Shown here in pieces: positions 1 through 11,689 of a DNA stretch of 64,000 nt (the stretch's first letter is position 1; every line of letters begins with the position of its first letter). The position numbers and the translations under genes were made by a program. Source of the stretch: Phascolarctos cinereus (lineage: Eukaryota; Chordata; Mammalia; Diprotodontia; Phascolarctidae); the NCBI RefSeq assembly GCF_002099425.1, contig NW_018343964.1, positions 2,095,501-2,159,500 on the forward strand. The letters run 5' to 3'. Below the pieces are notes generated by a model, which was given only the letters and a program-made list of their open reading frames with translations, did not search any database and was not told where the DNA came from.

Positions 1-978
1 ACCCAGATATGACAGGGTAAAAATATCCTTAGCTCTGTTTGAATTCAGATAATTTAGTTTTCCAATCATGCAGTATCAAATCCACCTCATAACCAGACTC
101 AGGAATAGGAATGTGGGTAACATTCTTTTTCTTTTTTTTTCTTTTTTCAAATGTATTTATTTTTAGTTTTCAACATTTACCTCCACAAGATTTTGAGTTT
201 CAAATTTTCACCCCATTTTGCTCCTCCCCCACCCTAAGATGGCATGCTTTCTGAATATCCCTTCCCCTAGTCTGCCCTTCCTTCTATCTTTACCCCCTTT
301 CTCTTATCCCCTTCCCCTTCTACTTTCCTGTAGAGTAGGATAGATTCCTGTACCCCATTTCCTATATTTCTTATTTCCCATGTGAAAACATTTTTTTTAA
401 ACATGTGTTTTTAAAACTTTGGGTTCCAAATTTTCTCCCTTCCTCCCTCCCTACCCACCTTCATTGAAAAGGCAAGCAACTCAATATAGGTTATACATGT
501 ACAGTTATGCAAAACACTTTCAGTAGTCATGTTGTGAAAAACTAACTCTATTTCCCTTAATCTTATCCCACCCCCCATTTGTTCTATTCTTTCTTTTGAC
601 CCTGTCTCTCCTCAGAAGTGTTTGCTTCTGATTACCTCTTTCCCAATCTGCCCTCCTCTCTATCATTCCCTTGCTCTCCTGTCCCCTTCTCCCCTATTTT
701 CCTATAGGGTAAGACAGATTTCCATACTTAATTGAGTGTGTGTATGTTATTCCCTCCTTAAGCCAAATCCTATGAGAATAAGATTCACTCATTCCCTCTC
801 ACCTTCCCCTGTTTCCCCTCCACTGTAAGAACCTTTTCTCTTCTGTTTTTTTTGTGAGATAATTTACTCCTTTCTACCTCTCCCTTTCTCCTTCTCCCAG
901 TGTAATCCTCTCTCACCCCTTAGTTTTTTCTCCAGATATGACGCCTTCATCTTCAACTCAACCTGTGCCCGCCCTCCC

Positions 979-979
979 T

Positions 980-1034
<55 letters not shown>
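979..1034. repeat. (TATC)n microsatellite
   Basis: About 14 uninterrupted TATC units lie within the 3' UTR of the half-L1. The purity suggests a polymorphic locus. Confidence 0.95.
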
Positions 1035-1143
1035 CATACATATAATTTTCCCTTCAACTACCCTAATACTGACAAAGGCCTCAGGAGCTATAAATATAAT
1101 CTTTCCATGCAGGAATGTAAACAGTTCAACTTTAATAAGTCTC

Positions 1144-2256
1144 TTATGATTTCTCTTTCCTGTTTACTTCTTCATGTTCCACTTGAGTCTTGTATTTGAA
1201 AGTCAAATTTCTATTCAGCTCTGGTCTTTATATCAAGAATGCTTAAAAGTCTTCTATTTCACTGAATAACCATTTTTTACCCTGAAGGATTACACTCAGT
1301 TTTGCTGGGTAGGTGATTCTTGGTTGTAATCCTATCTCCTTTGCTCTCTGGAATATTATATATTCCATACCCTGTGGTCCCTTAATGTAGAAGCTGCTAA
1401 ATCACATGTTATCCTGATTGTGATTCCACAATACTTGAATTTTTTCTTTTTGGCTGCTTGTAATATTTTCTCCTTGACCTGGGATCTGTGGAATTTGGCT
1501 ACAATATTCCTAGGAGTTTTCCTTTGGGGATCTCTTTCAGGAGGAGATCGGTGGATTCTTTCAATTTCTATTTTGCCCTCTGGTTCTAAAATATCGGGGC
1601 AGTTTTCCTTGATAATTTCTTGAAAGATGATGCCTAGGCTCTTTCTTTGATCATGACTTTCAGGTAGTCCAATAATTTTTAAATTCTCTCTCCTGGATCT
1701 ATTTTCCAGGTCAGTTGCTTTTCCAGTGAGATATTTCACATTGTTTTCTAATTTTTCATTCTTTTGGATTTGTTTTATAGTGTCTTGATTTCTCATAAAG
1801 TCACTAGTTTCCAATTGCTCTATTCTAATTTTTAAGGAAGTATTTTCTTCAGTAAGCTTTTGGACTTCCTTTTCCATTTGGCCAATTTTTCTTTTTAGGG
1901 CATTTTTCTCCTCATTGGCTTTTTGGACCTCTTTTGCCATTTGGGTTAGGCCATTTTTTAAGGTGTTATTTTCTTCAGTATTTTTTTGGGGTCTTCTTTA
2001 GCAAGCTGTTGACTTGGTTTTCATGACTTTCTTGCATCACTCGCATTTCTCTTCCCAGTTTTTCCTCTACTTCTCTTACTTGCTTCTCAAAATCCTTTTT
2101 GAGCTCTTCCAAGGCCTGGAACTGATTCATATTTTTCTTGGAGGCTTTGGATTTAGGAACTTTGACTTTGTTGTCTTCTTCTGGTTGTTTGTTTTGATCT
2201 TCTTTGTTACCAAATAAAGATTTTATGGTCTGACACTTCTTGTGAGGTTTGCTCAT
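1144..2256 (-). pseudogene. HAL1/L1 ORF1 protein relic
   Basis: The reading runs from an MSKPHKK start near 2256 through a lysine-rich N-terminus, a long coiled coil (about 2150-1700, heptads of E/K/L), the RRM-like segment with RRENLKIIGLPE, and a C-terminal domain with ITIRITCDLAASTLRDHR and RITYPAKLSV, ending at a TAA at 1144-1146. This is the usual order of L1 ORF1, an RNA-binding chaperone that trimerises through its coiled coil. The frame shifts once between about 1975 and 1940, a stop follows VWNI near 1356, and two more stops occur in the C-terminal domain, so it makes no intact protein. Confidence 0.85.
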
Positions 2257-3016
2257 GATCCCAGCCAATTACTTGAATTATAAGCTCTTTACTAAGGTAG
2301 AGGTCTGTTTCCAGTGTGGAGAATGTACTGACCCAAGCTTTGTGGGTTTGTACAGCTGTTTGTGACCACAAGCACTTTTTTCTGTCTTGGAACTGTAAGG
2401 AGGATTTCCTCTCTCCGGCCACTACAAGCTCTACTACGCCAGGCCAGTGCTCCTCCTCACCCCAGGACCGCCCCTCAAAACTGTGACCCAGATCCAAGCA
2501 TAGGCAAACCAAGAGATTCCTGCCTTAGCACTGGCAAAGAGATCCCTGCAATCCCCCTCTGATCAGCCATGCGATTCCCCTTCAGATTGTGGGCCGGAAG
2601 CTCAGGAGGCAGTTGCCGCCCCAGGGCTGAGCTTGGGTACTGGGACTGAGCTTCTCACCATAGAAACAGACTTTTCTAACTGACCTTCTAAGTTGTCTTT
2701 GGGTTTAGAGGTCTGGAAACCACCATAGCTGCCTGAGATTCAGTCCTCTGAGGCCTGCTCCAGGTTCACTGTGGCCTGTGAGCTGATGCCAAAATGAACT
2801 CCTCTTCCAGCCCAAGCGCAATATACCTTTCTGATCAACCATTCAGGTTTTCTTGGGCTGGAAATTTGTTTCACTCTGTCTTTTTGGGAATTCTGCAGCT
2901 TTAGAAGTTGTTTAGAGCCATTTTTTATAGGTATTTGGAGGGGTTTGGAGGAGAGCTCAAGCAAGTCACTGCTTTCACTCTGCCATCTTGGCTGCACCCC
3001 GATAACATTCCTTTTC

Positions 3017-3589
3017 AAAGGAACATAAAGGGGAAACTGAGCCAGGAGGATCCCATCTTAGACTGAGGCTAAAAATGTCCTCTCAGCTTTTCCCAGTGCT
3101 GATTTCCCACCAGTATCACGTTCTCTGAGTAGCTCGTGGCATTTCTCTCAGATGGTGGATTATTGATTATGGATGAATTATGATCCATCAGACAACTCAA
3201 AATAAAATCCTATGAGCTTTTACCTCACACAGCAAGTTTCACTAATCACAGCTTAGGAAAAACTTTTCCAGGATTTGCATCTCAAACTTAAATTTGTCCT
3301 GGTGTAAAAAGGCAATTGTTAGAGATTATTTCTATATACTCACAAATTCTCAGCAAGACAAAACCCAAAGAAGATTTTTGGCAAGTTTACACATTAAAAC
3401 AATAACCAACAGTAGCCAAATTATTTAGCGGTAACCAAATTATGAAAAGTTGCTTGACATAAGTCACAGAAAAAGTTCACCAATGTGAAACAAACCCATT
3501 AGTGATCAGGTGACTTCAATTTTGTTAAATGAATTTCCAGATTACTTTACACAGAGAATCAACATCTCATTAACAGCTAAAACTACAAC
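3017..3589. other. Intronic sequence, nothing recognised
   Basis: Between the half-L1 and the LTR fossil I see no gene, RNA or repeat that I can name. Confidence 0.5.
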
Positions 3590-4575
3590 TACAACAGTTA
3601 AAACTACAACAGCATGCTTACCTGAGTTTGGAGGCTAGCTTTTTTACCTTGAACAGGATGTGTTGAACTTGGTTGATGATTCCAGACAAAGGTTGCCCCA
3701 GGGCCCAAGGCCATTGCCAGTGGGGCCCAACTGTAGCTGCTGCCCATCCTCCCTCCTTCGTTTCCCCAGGTGGAGGAGGGCGAAACCAAATTGAGAGGGA
3801 AGAGGGAAACTCTCTTCTCCTGTGAGAGGGGTTAACAAATACCCTCTTGATTCAAAGGAAGGGAGTGACCAGGTTTTACAGAGGTGTTTCAAAACTTCTT
3901 AACAATCAATCACAAAACCTCTAGAATCTGCCAAGTTATTATTAGCTGTTCTAACTTTTCCCTGTAACCTCCATGAAGGAGGATTCAGGAATGTAGAGGG
4001 AAGGGAGTAAGTAAGCCTTAGGGAACCAAAAAGCAACTGCAGTTTTCCCCAATTCTCTAGCACCAAGAGAGCTGACAGAATTGGAGGTACACTTCTGGAT
4101 AGGGCATCTGTCCTTGTCCCCTATGCTGCAGAAGGTGTACCCAGGTCTGTGGCCCCTAACTGACCCAGTGGACCAAGAGCCTGAGAGCCTTAGGCTGAGT
4201 GTGAGACAGCCTTGTAACTGTCTGCCCAAAAAGCACCTCCAAGCCTTGGTGCTTGGAGAGCGACCCCAACTTCAGAGCAAGAAAAAGGAGGGAGGATGCT
4301 TACATACCTTCTAGTCTTGGCTGGAGAAGCACATGGGGTTAGGCAGTCCCCTGTATGGGCCACCAAAATGTTGAGGTGTAGGGGTGCTGGGACCCCAAAA
4401 TCACAACACGCAGGTCCTGCCTGAAAGAATTTGACCCACGCCGCCTTTCAGCCAAAGACAAGGTTTATTGAAGAGCGGCCATATTAGCCAGACTCTTAAG
4501 GAATCTGAGCATCTGTGAGCTATTGGCTAGATTGTTAAAATCTGAGCAGTGGCTAGATTTTAAGAATCTAAGCTG
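3590..4575 (-). mobile_element. Endogenous retrovirus fossil: LTR 3' part and leader
   Basis: On the minus strand, about 4575 to 4369 has the look of an LTR R-U5 region: an AATAAA signal (4464-4469 on the complement), then sequence ending in CA at 4370-4369. It is followed at once by a TTTGGTGGCCC primer-binding-site-like stretch, as in gammaretrovirus-like (class I) elements. The sequence from 4368 down to about 3590 would be leader or former internal region, but no coding domain is recognisable there. The outer LTR boundary is unclear because another repeat starts near 4578. The element is partial and broken, with no second LTR in view, and its divergence suggests an old insertion. Class I is an inference from the primer site. 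Confidence 0.5.
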
Positions 4576-4577
4576 AA

Positions 4578-4712
4578 TTATTTTTTTGAATGGTCAAGTC
4601 TGAACTTTAGGAAGATCACTTCAATAGTTGAGTGGAAGATGAACTGGAATTGGGAGAGACTTGAGGAAGGACGACTTGAGGAAGGCTATTGTTACCTTCA
4701 TACTGGGAGGAG
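4578..4712 (+). repeat. Unassigned repeat family A, tail fragment
   Basis: The run containing aggaagatcacttcaa and gggagagacttgagg resembles the distal part of a dispersed mammalian repeat whose longest copy here is at 31241-32760. I call it family A because I cannot assign it to a named family. Confidence 0.45.
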
Positions 4713-5044
4713 GGGCTTGGTTTTTGTACATTATTTTGTTGTTGATTCAGCCCTTTTTAAGGTTGTTGGATCTCATCACCTTGATTTTTTTTCTAGTTCT
4801 AGCCTCAAACACTTTAGAATTAGAAATTTTATGAATTTTCTTTCTTGTCAAATTAATTCCCGTTCATCTATAGCTGATTTTGTGTATCAGTGGTTATGCC
4901 CCTTTTGTTTTATCCTTCATTTTTCCTCACTGAGTTTGTTTAATTTCTAATGAAGTTTGTGAGATCCTTCTCGTCACATACAAAAACACGGAGTGGTAAA
5001 ACAAGACAAAACAAAAACAAACAAACAAAGAATTACATCTCTTC

Positions 5045-5260
5045 CTCACAGAACCATCAAATATTCATGTTGGAAGGGATCTTTGAGGTCATATGTTCTT
5101 AAATGCCCATTCCATATAGAAATCTTATTTAATAGCCAATAGATTCTGAAAAGTTTCCAGATACCAGGAATTCACTACTGTCCAAGTCAGCCAGTTTCAT
5201 TTTTGGACAGCTCTACTCTTTGGAAGTTCATGTTCTATTAAACATAAATTTACTTCTCTA
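5045..5260 (-). mobile_element. CR1/L3 LINE 3'-end fragment
   Basis: The text with ggaattcactactg, ttttggacagctct and a cysteine-poor run ending at ataacttccc follows, in reverse, the well-known 3' part of the CR1/L3 LINE consensus of mammals. It is strongly diverged. Confidence 0.6.
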
Positions 5261-5459
5261 TAACTTCCCAGCCATTCCAGAGATGGCTTTTAAGATATAT
5301 CTTAAATATGATTCTAGGTCACAAGAACATAGTGATGGAGGACCAAGGCAAAGAGGGATATTAGGCCAGAGGTGATGTAATGAGCAAGTAAAAGACAATG
5401 TGACTGCTAACATGTTTTCATCTCTTAGAAGATATGGCATTTTTATTCATGCCTTAGAG

Positions 5460-5575
5460 CAAGCTGGCAAACTAAAACCCATGGGCCAAATATAAAAACC
5501 ATCTTAGGTATACAAAACCAAGAAGCTGGGTTTATTTTGTCCTTAGATTGAAGTTTGCCAACTACTATTCTTGAA
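5460..5575. mobile_element. Possible hAT-type MITE relic
   Basis: The ends read as inverted partners (ctggcaaactaaaac near 5464 and gaagtttgccaactac near 5550), like the 'GGCAAACTA...GGCC' termini of short hAT non-autonomous elements. Heavily decayed; the boundaries are approximate. Confidence 0.35.
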
Positions 5576-6139
5576 GAATAGTACTTGCAATTTAAGAATC
5601 TTGGATTGTGGGCAATTTTCAAAAGAACTCCATCTCCACAGCAATGCTACTACTCTTCCTTTAGAAAGAGAAAGTGACCAAATCAATGAAGCTTTTGTGG
5701 AAAGCAGCAGAACACAGTGTATTTTAATTCTAATAGAACAGAACCTTTTCCCTGGGTTGCCTTTCAAATCTGGATTCTTTGGTTAAAAATCATATTGAGG
5801 GCAATACTCAGACAAACAGCAGAAAGAGTTAAAGAAAAAGGGAAGGATTTAGATTCAATTGCAGGAATAGTAGGAAAAAATCTAGTTTAATAATGGAAAA
5901 AGTTAATATAATAGGCATTTAATTCTCGATTCTTTTCAGATACTTTATTGACTCAGTCAAATACTGATTGAACTAGATTCTCCTAGTGCCAGTGTTTCTT
6001 ACTAATTGTCACATGATTTTACTCTGAAGACTTCTGGCATTTAGGTATTCTACTTAAATTGCATTATCTTGCACTGTCTTACACTTTTTTGGGGGTGTGG
6101 TATTTTTGCATTCTGAGTACCCATTTTTTAAAAACTAAA
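5576..6139. other. Intronic sequence, nothing recognised
   Basis: No gene or nameable repeat seen. There is a T/G-rich patch near 6085-6170. Confidence 0.4.
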
Positions 6140-6945
6140 TTATTTTAATTTCATGAAATTTTTTTTTTAAAATGCCAGAACAAAATCAATGCAAGTAGGA
6201 TAACAAGGAAAGCTAGCTACTGGGGGAAAAAATAAAACCTTCACATCAAACACCTCAGGTATGAGTCTGTTATTCAAGATATATAGGAAACCAACATCAA
6301 CATACAGAACTATTCCCAGTAGGATAAGTGGTCAAAGGACATACATAAATAGTTCTCAACTAAAGATTTGTAAAGCATTATAATCATGTGAATGGTTGCT
6401 CCAAATCACTAATAACGAGAAATGCAAGTCAAAACAATTTCAAGATTTTACCTCATATACAACAAATTGGCAAATATAACAAACTGATGCATATAGTCCA
6501 AAGTGTTTAAGAATATCAAATTAATAAACTGTTGATGGAGCTGTCCATTGGTGTAACCTCTTTGGAAAGCCATATGGAATAATGCTAACTAAGTGCCCTA
6601 AATATCCTTTGCTCCTTTGCTACAGAGGTCACCTTACCAGTGGATAACAGACCTCTAGAAGAAACAGTGTATGTCAGATATTCATAGAAACACTTTTTTT
6701 TTTACTAGCAAAGAACTCAAAACAAAGCTGATGCTGATAAATTGAAGGATGACTAAACAAAATATGGTATATTAATGTAATGGAATATTGCTAAACTATA
6801 CGAAATTGTGAATATGCAGATTCAGAGAAGTATGGGAAAACAAATGAAATGATGCAGGGTGAAGTAAGCAAAACCAGGAAAATATTCTATACATTGAAGT
6901 AAATGTAAAGAATAGCAACCAAAAACAAAAAACCTGAATGAGTTG
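6140..6945 (+). mobile_element. L1 fragment, ORF2 3' end and 3' UTR
   Basis: Landmarks of the L1 ORF2 C-terminus and following UTR occur in order: a 'ggtcaaaggacatacataaatag' type run near 6330, aaatcactaataacgag, aatggaatattgctaaac, and aatgatgcagggtgaagtaagc. The copy is old and has many indels. Confidence 0.75.
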
Positions 6946-6959
6946 TAATTATTATTTTT

Positions 6960-8335
6960 GACGTGAGAGGCCTTTCATTTTCTTCTTCTCATTTAGTCAT
7001 TTGATTTTGTTTTAAAATTTCTTGTTGTCTCCTGAAATCATTCATTCTGATCTGCTTTATCCTCATTTTCAAGGTGCCTTTTGCTTGGGTAAAATTTTGT
7101 ACTTCTGCTCATTCTCTTTCCAAGGCTACCCTCTATAGCTCTTATTTTTTTTTCTGATTCTTTCCTCTAACACTCTCAATTCATTTGTAAAATCATTTTA
7201 ACTCTTGAAAATAATCCTTCCTTTCTTTTAGGAATTCTATTTGAACATGGCCTAGGGCTGTGACTTTCTTTGGCTTTACTTTCGAATATTTTGGAATGAT
7301 TCTCTATCCTGAGTGTATCTTGGGCCTCCCTGTCACTATAGTGGTTCTTTGTGGTGATTCTTTTTTGTTTGTTTGTTTGTTTGCTTGCTTGCTTGCTTAC
7401 TTGCTCATTCTTCTATCCTTGCTGTCTGGTTTAGAACTTTGTATTAAAAATGGATTTGCACACTTCTGGTGGGAATATCTGGGCCACGCTTAGTCTTGTT
7501 TTGTGTTCTTCCGCTGTTTTCTTGAGTGTTTTATTAAGGACCTCAGAGGGGTGGCTCAGGCTGAAAACCTGCACTTACAGTGATATGAATCCAGGATAAA
7601 GTCTTCCAGATGCCATCTTGCTCTGAGTTTTGTAAGCTCTCGATGTGGGTTTGGATCTGAGCAACATAACCAGTGGCTTGCCATTGTTTGGAATTCCCAA
7701 CACCACCATAATCTAACTCAAAGACTCTGCAGGTTCATAATGTTTCCTCTTGAATTGAGTTCCTTGCCCTGGTTATTCCACTTGAAGCTTCAGACCAGCA
7801 TGGAGGCTGGATCTGAGACACGACTTCAGTCCCAAAGTCAGTCACACCGCTGCTGCTTGTTTCTATTCCTACTCCTTGCTCATTACACAGCCTCTGGCCT
7901 GAGATCACTCTTTGTCTTAGTCTTCTATTCCTAGACACAGGATGGTCTGTGCCTTCTAAGTCCACATTGGTTCTGTGACCCAGCTCTGGGTTATTAGTGA
8001 CAGAGCTGCCAGTGGGCAGCTGCCCTAATTCTTACACAGGAGCAGGGACATATGTACTGTATCTGAGACCTCGTGTAGCCCTAGTGCATAGTTGTAGGTC
8101 CTAATTCAGTTCCTGCAATGAAAATCTTCTCATGCACCCCTTGCTAAACTCTATCCCACAAAACTCTCTGTCTCTCTTCCTATGTTGACATAGACTGGAA
8201 AGACGAGTCAGTATTATATTTTCTTGGATTTCCAGATAAGGACTGGACCTGGTACATTTTCTAGGCCTTTGTGAAGTAGTTGTGAGGAGAAGCTGGGCTA
8301 TGTTGCTTCCTCTTCTTTCACAATCTTGGTTGGTC
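6960..8335 (-). mobile_element. Old L1/HAL1 5' half (5' UTR and start of ORF1)
   Basis: On the minus strand the block begins near 8335 with a variant of the ccaagatgg L1 start, runs through a CpG-depleted 5' UTR, and enters a coiled-coil-coding region (about 7250-6990). No reading frame is kept. The oppositely oriented L1 tail next to it (6140-6945) is a separate insertion or an inversion. Confidence 0.5.
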
Positions 8336-8489
8336 TCTAAGTATTTATTTTAAAATAACCCAAAATACCATACTTATATTTCTTTTCCTATCACTCATAT
8401 TGCTCGCTGTATCCTTCCCCCTCTTCTTTTTGAGAGAGCCATCCCTTAATATAAAGTATGAAAAATGGAAGAAATAAGAAAGTTAAAAT

Positions 8490-8640
8490 CTTAACAATAT
8501 AAGTAGTCAGCCAATAAACATTAAGCACCTACTATGTGCCAAGCACTATGCTAAGCACTGGGGATACAGATATGAAAAAGTCCCTACCCTCAAGGAGCTT
8601 ACAATTTAATGGAGGAAAACACACAAAAAGAAGGTGAAAA
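8490..8640 (+). repeat. Repeat family A, head
   Basis: Contains agcacctactatgtgcca, then a ctggggatacaga and a tcaaggagcttacaat box. This is the best-preserved head of family A in the window. Confidence 0.6.
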
Positions 8641-8669
8641 ACCCAGTGGTGGGGGGAACTTTCAGTTTG

Positions 8670-9030
8670 TATTATTATGTGGAGGTTGTTATTTCCATTT
8701 CCCATGTTGCAATCATTGTATATTTGGTTTTCTTCTTTATACTTCATTTTGCATTAGTTCATGTGTTTCTATACTTCTCCGTATTTGTCATATTCACAAT
8801 TTCTTAGTAACACAGTAACATATTCCGTTGAATTCATGTAACACAATGCCCAGTTAATGGGCATCTACTTTATTACCAATTCTTTTGCTAGCACAAAAGT
8901 TACTGCTATAAATATTTTGGTGTATATGGAGCATTTCTTTTAGCCATTCTCCTCTTTGGAATCTCTGAGTCATAGGACATGGATATTTTAGTCTCCATGT
9001 TCATTTTTGTGATCTGTGTTGTGTATTAAC
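8670..9030 (-). mobile_element. L1 3'-end fragment
   Basis: Reverse-strand match in order to the end of L1 ORF2: ttgcattagttcatgtg, a 'cattctattacattcatgtaacacaa'-like run, ttaatgggcatctac and tactgctataaatattt. Diverged. Confidence 0.65.
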
Positions 9031-9299
9031 ATATATGTGATAAAAATACTGAAAAGTAGAGAATATTTCTTCTATTTTGCTTGGGATTTCCTATAGCACT
9101 TGGTATAGATGCTTGCATATATTTACAATAATAGATTATTTTAGCTGGAAAGAATCTCAGAGATTTTCAGGTCCAAACTCTACCTGAAACATGAGCACCA
9201 TATGTAATATCCCCAACAATTTGATCTATCAACATTTGTGTTAATATCTCTATTAGTGGGGGAATTCACTATCACACTTCCAGAATTTACTAGTTGTAG

Positions 9300-9425
9300 T
9301 ATCTTGGGCAAAGTATCTAATCACTGCCTGCCTAGGACAACTTCCCAAAACTTATTTGTAAAAGGAGCGGGTTGGCCTAGGTGACCTTTGAGATCCCTTT
9401 TATATCCAGACTATTGATTCTGTCT
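9300..9425 (+). mobile_element. MIR-type SINE remnant
   Basis: Shows ttgggcaaagtatctaatc followed by tgtaaaaggag and a tail. This is the 3' half of a MIR/THER-like SINE inserted in the CR1/L3 copy. Confidence 0.5.
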
Positions 9426-9679
9426 TAAGGGAGTCCTCCACATTAGCAAATAATTCTAAGAATCAGGAGGAGCTTTCTTATATTGAGCTAAAATACATCT
9501 CACCATAACTTTTTTTTTTTACTTCTCCCCTTTTGAGACCAAGTAAAACATGTCTAGTTTCTCCACATGAAAATCCTTCTACTCTTAGATAGTAATCATA
9601 TACTTTCTAAGATTGTTCTTCCCTTGGCTAAATATAGTAGTAGTAGCAGCAGCAATAGTTGAAGTAGTGGTAGTAGTAG

Positions 9680-9950
9680 TAAAATAATAATAAATAATAG
9701 CAATAGCATTTATATAGTGCCATAAAGTTTACAAAGCACTTTACAAATATCTCATTTCACCCTCATGAGAACGCTATATGTGCTATTATTGTCACCATTT
9801 TGCATGGATAATAAAATGAGGCAACTGAAGCACTAAAACGTTAAGTGACTTGCCCTGGATCACACAGCTAATAAGTATCTGAATCCGGATTTAAATTCAG
9901 GCTTTCTTGACTCCAAGTCCTTCACGGTACCATCTAACTGCTTTCCCCAC
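9680..9950 (-). mobile_element. MIR/THER CORE-SINE
   Basis: The reversed core is clear: tttacaaagcactttac, ccattttgcatgg, then gttaagtgacttgccctgg and cacacagctaataag, ending in the tRNA-like head near ctaactgctt. It also splits the surrounding CR1/L3 element. A (TAG/GTA)n patch at 9640-9690 adjoins its tail. Confidence 0.75.
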
Positions 9951-10410
9951 TACCTTCAACTGATCAACATGAGGCATGGTTTTTAACTCCTAAAATCATA
10001 AAATTTCACTGCTCTTATAACTTTCACTTGAATAGACTTGTTTCCAATGTCCTTTCTAGAATGGGTTGTTCAGAACTGAACACAGTACTTCATATATAGT
10101 AGAACAGATTAGAGCATATATTTTGAAACTAACATGTCCCAGGCTGAGTTCTGTGCTTTTCTTAATACTAATTGGGTCATTTTATTTCTGTATTTATTGC
10201 TTTCACAGTACAGTGTTAATTCACATTGACCTTATCATTCACTAAAGCCCCGAGGTCCTTTTCACATGACCTGTTTTCTAGTCACTATTTGCAATTGTTT
10301 TTATAGGATGTTGTATTTATCACTTTTAAATTTCATCTTATTGGAACTAGTGAATTACTCTAGCCTAGAGATCTTTTTGTATACAATTCTGTCATCATGT
10401 GGAAGATGGA

Positions 10411-11049
10411 TTGAATTTATTTTGTTGACCCTAAATGGCAGAATTAGAAGCAATAGGAGGAATGTACAGGAAGAATTTTGTTCTTTGTAAATAAAATCAT
10501 CTTAATAATAAGCTGTTTAGAAATGGAATAGCATTGGGGGAAGTAGAGGCACTGACTGTAGACACTTTCATAAGTAATTCAGCCATTAAGAGGAGAAGAG
10601 TTATAGGTCAATAGCTACTGGGGAGAATGTGGTCAAGTGAGGGTTTTTTCACAATGAGAAAGATATGTACTTAATTGTAGGCAAATAGCAGATTCATTTC
10701 CTCCACTCTTCATTTCTTTCCCCAACCATCACCTCTGCTTTGATCATAGTGTCTTACCTGCCAATCTTGACCCTTTATAGAAACAAATTAACTATAGAAA
10801 CTATAGAAACAAATTCCACTCTTTTTTTCTCCTGTCCCTTTATCTTTTTACTAATCAGGGTTTACCAAACCCCAGCCCAGAATAACTTCCTCTATCTTCC
10901 AGCACTGTTCCTCTCCATGTGCTGCTAAACAGAGCCGGAGGAAATCATGAAGCAGGGCAGATTGGGCCCATTACAAATTTGTTACACAATATTTCACTTA
11001 TGGTGATGACAAGGTCAAGAACACAACCATCTCTGTGTATAACTATGGT
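10411..11049. other. Intronic sequence, nothing recognised
   Basis: No gene or repeat that I can support. Confidence 0.45.
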
Positions 11050-11290
11050 AGAATAGAGGAATAGAGTCTTGGTATCAGGAAGGACTTATTTCAAATATAA
11101 CTCAGGTGCCTGCTAATTATAAGGGACCCTGGGCAAGTCATTCAGTTCACCTCGTTTCCTCATCTGTAAAATGGGGATAATAACAGCACCTATCTCCCAG
11201 AGTTGTTGTGAGGGTAAAATGAAATATTTGTAAAGTACTTTGCAAACTTTAAATATGATATAAATGCTATCTATAGTAATATAATATATT
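11050..11290 (+). mobile_element. MIR/THER CORE-SINE
   Basis: Nearly complete: gggcaagtcattcag, cctcatctgtaaaatggg, gttgttgtgagggtaaaatg and a ttgcaaactttaaatat tail in the proper order. Confidence 0.8.
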
Positions 11291-11304
11291 AGCTATAATA
11301 TGAC

Positions 11305-11354
<50 letters not shown>
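11305..11354. repeat. (ATT)n microsatellite
   Basis: About 16 ATT units. It sits at the end of the preceding SINE, where the tail probably seeded it. Confidence 0.95.
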
Positions 11355-11464
11355 TGTGAGATCTAAGGGATCTACTTCACAAAAGGTAGGTAAAGGTATA
11401 GGAGCCTAGTGAGGAGGCTAGGATGACTTACTTGTCAGTTTCTCTAGTTCACACCCTCCTATCT

Positions 11465-11685
11465 CATTTGAACTACCAACACAGCTTCTTAATTGGTATC
11501 TCTGTTTCCAGACCTTTACCCTTCTAATACATCATCCATCTAGCTGCCCAATTAATCTTTCAAAAGCACAGATCTGTGTCACTCCCTTGCTCAAACACTT
11601 CAGACATTCTCAGTTACCTATAGGATAAGACAGAAAATCCTAAACCTGGTATTTAAGGCCCTCTATAATCTATTCCCATTCGGTA
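11465..11685 (+). mobile_element. L2 LINE fragment
   Basis: Order of L2 consensus boxes: cacagatctgtgtcactccc, a tcagttacctataggataa run and ttaaggccctctataatc. Confidence 0.65.
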
Positions 11686-11689
11686 AGAT

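Larger units (their letters stand above)
132..3002 (-). mobile_element. HAL1-like (half-L1) retrotransposon, full length, no ORF2
   Basis: On the minus strand the order is a 5' UTR (3002 to about 2257, starting close to an AAGATGG motif), an L1-type ORF1, and about 1 kb of purine-rich 3' UTR ending in a poly-A tract (seen as T-runs at 125-147). No reverse transcriptase or endonuclease sequence lies between ORF1 and the tail, which is the layout of HAL1 elements, known L1 derivatives that keep only ORF1. The ends are flanked by taacattctttttc (118-131) and taacattccttttc (3003-3016), 13 of 14 bases alike, a convincing target-site duplication. The duplication argues that this is a complete insertion and not a deleted L1. 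Such elements must borrow L1 ORF2 protein to move. Confidence 0.82.
9140..10410 (-). mobile_element. CR1/L3 LINE 3' region, split by two SINEs
   Basis: The + strand follows the reversed CR1/L3 consensus for more than 1 kb: gggggaattcactatc (9257), gaccaagtaaaacatgtc (9538), caactgatcaacatgagg (9958), gttcagaactgaacac (10068), ccgaggtccttttcacatg (10250), and aaatttcatcttattgg (10327). It is interrupted at 9300-9425 and 9680-9950 by MIR-type SINEs. No intact reading frame remains. Confidence 0.75.

Noticed and set aside
7735-7965. 76-codon minus frame in the old L1 5' block
   Set aside because: Not ORF1 sequence; it is a chance frame in 5' UTR.
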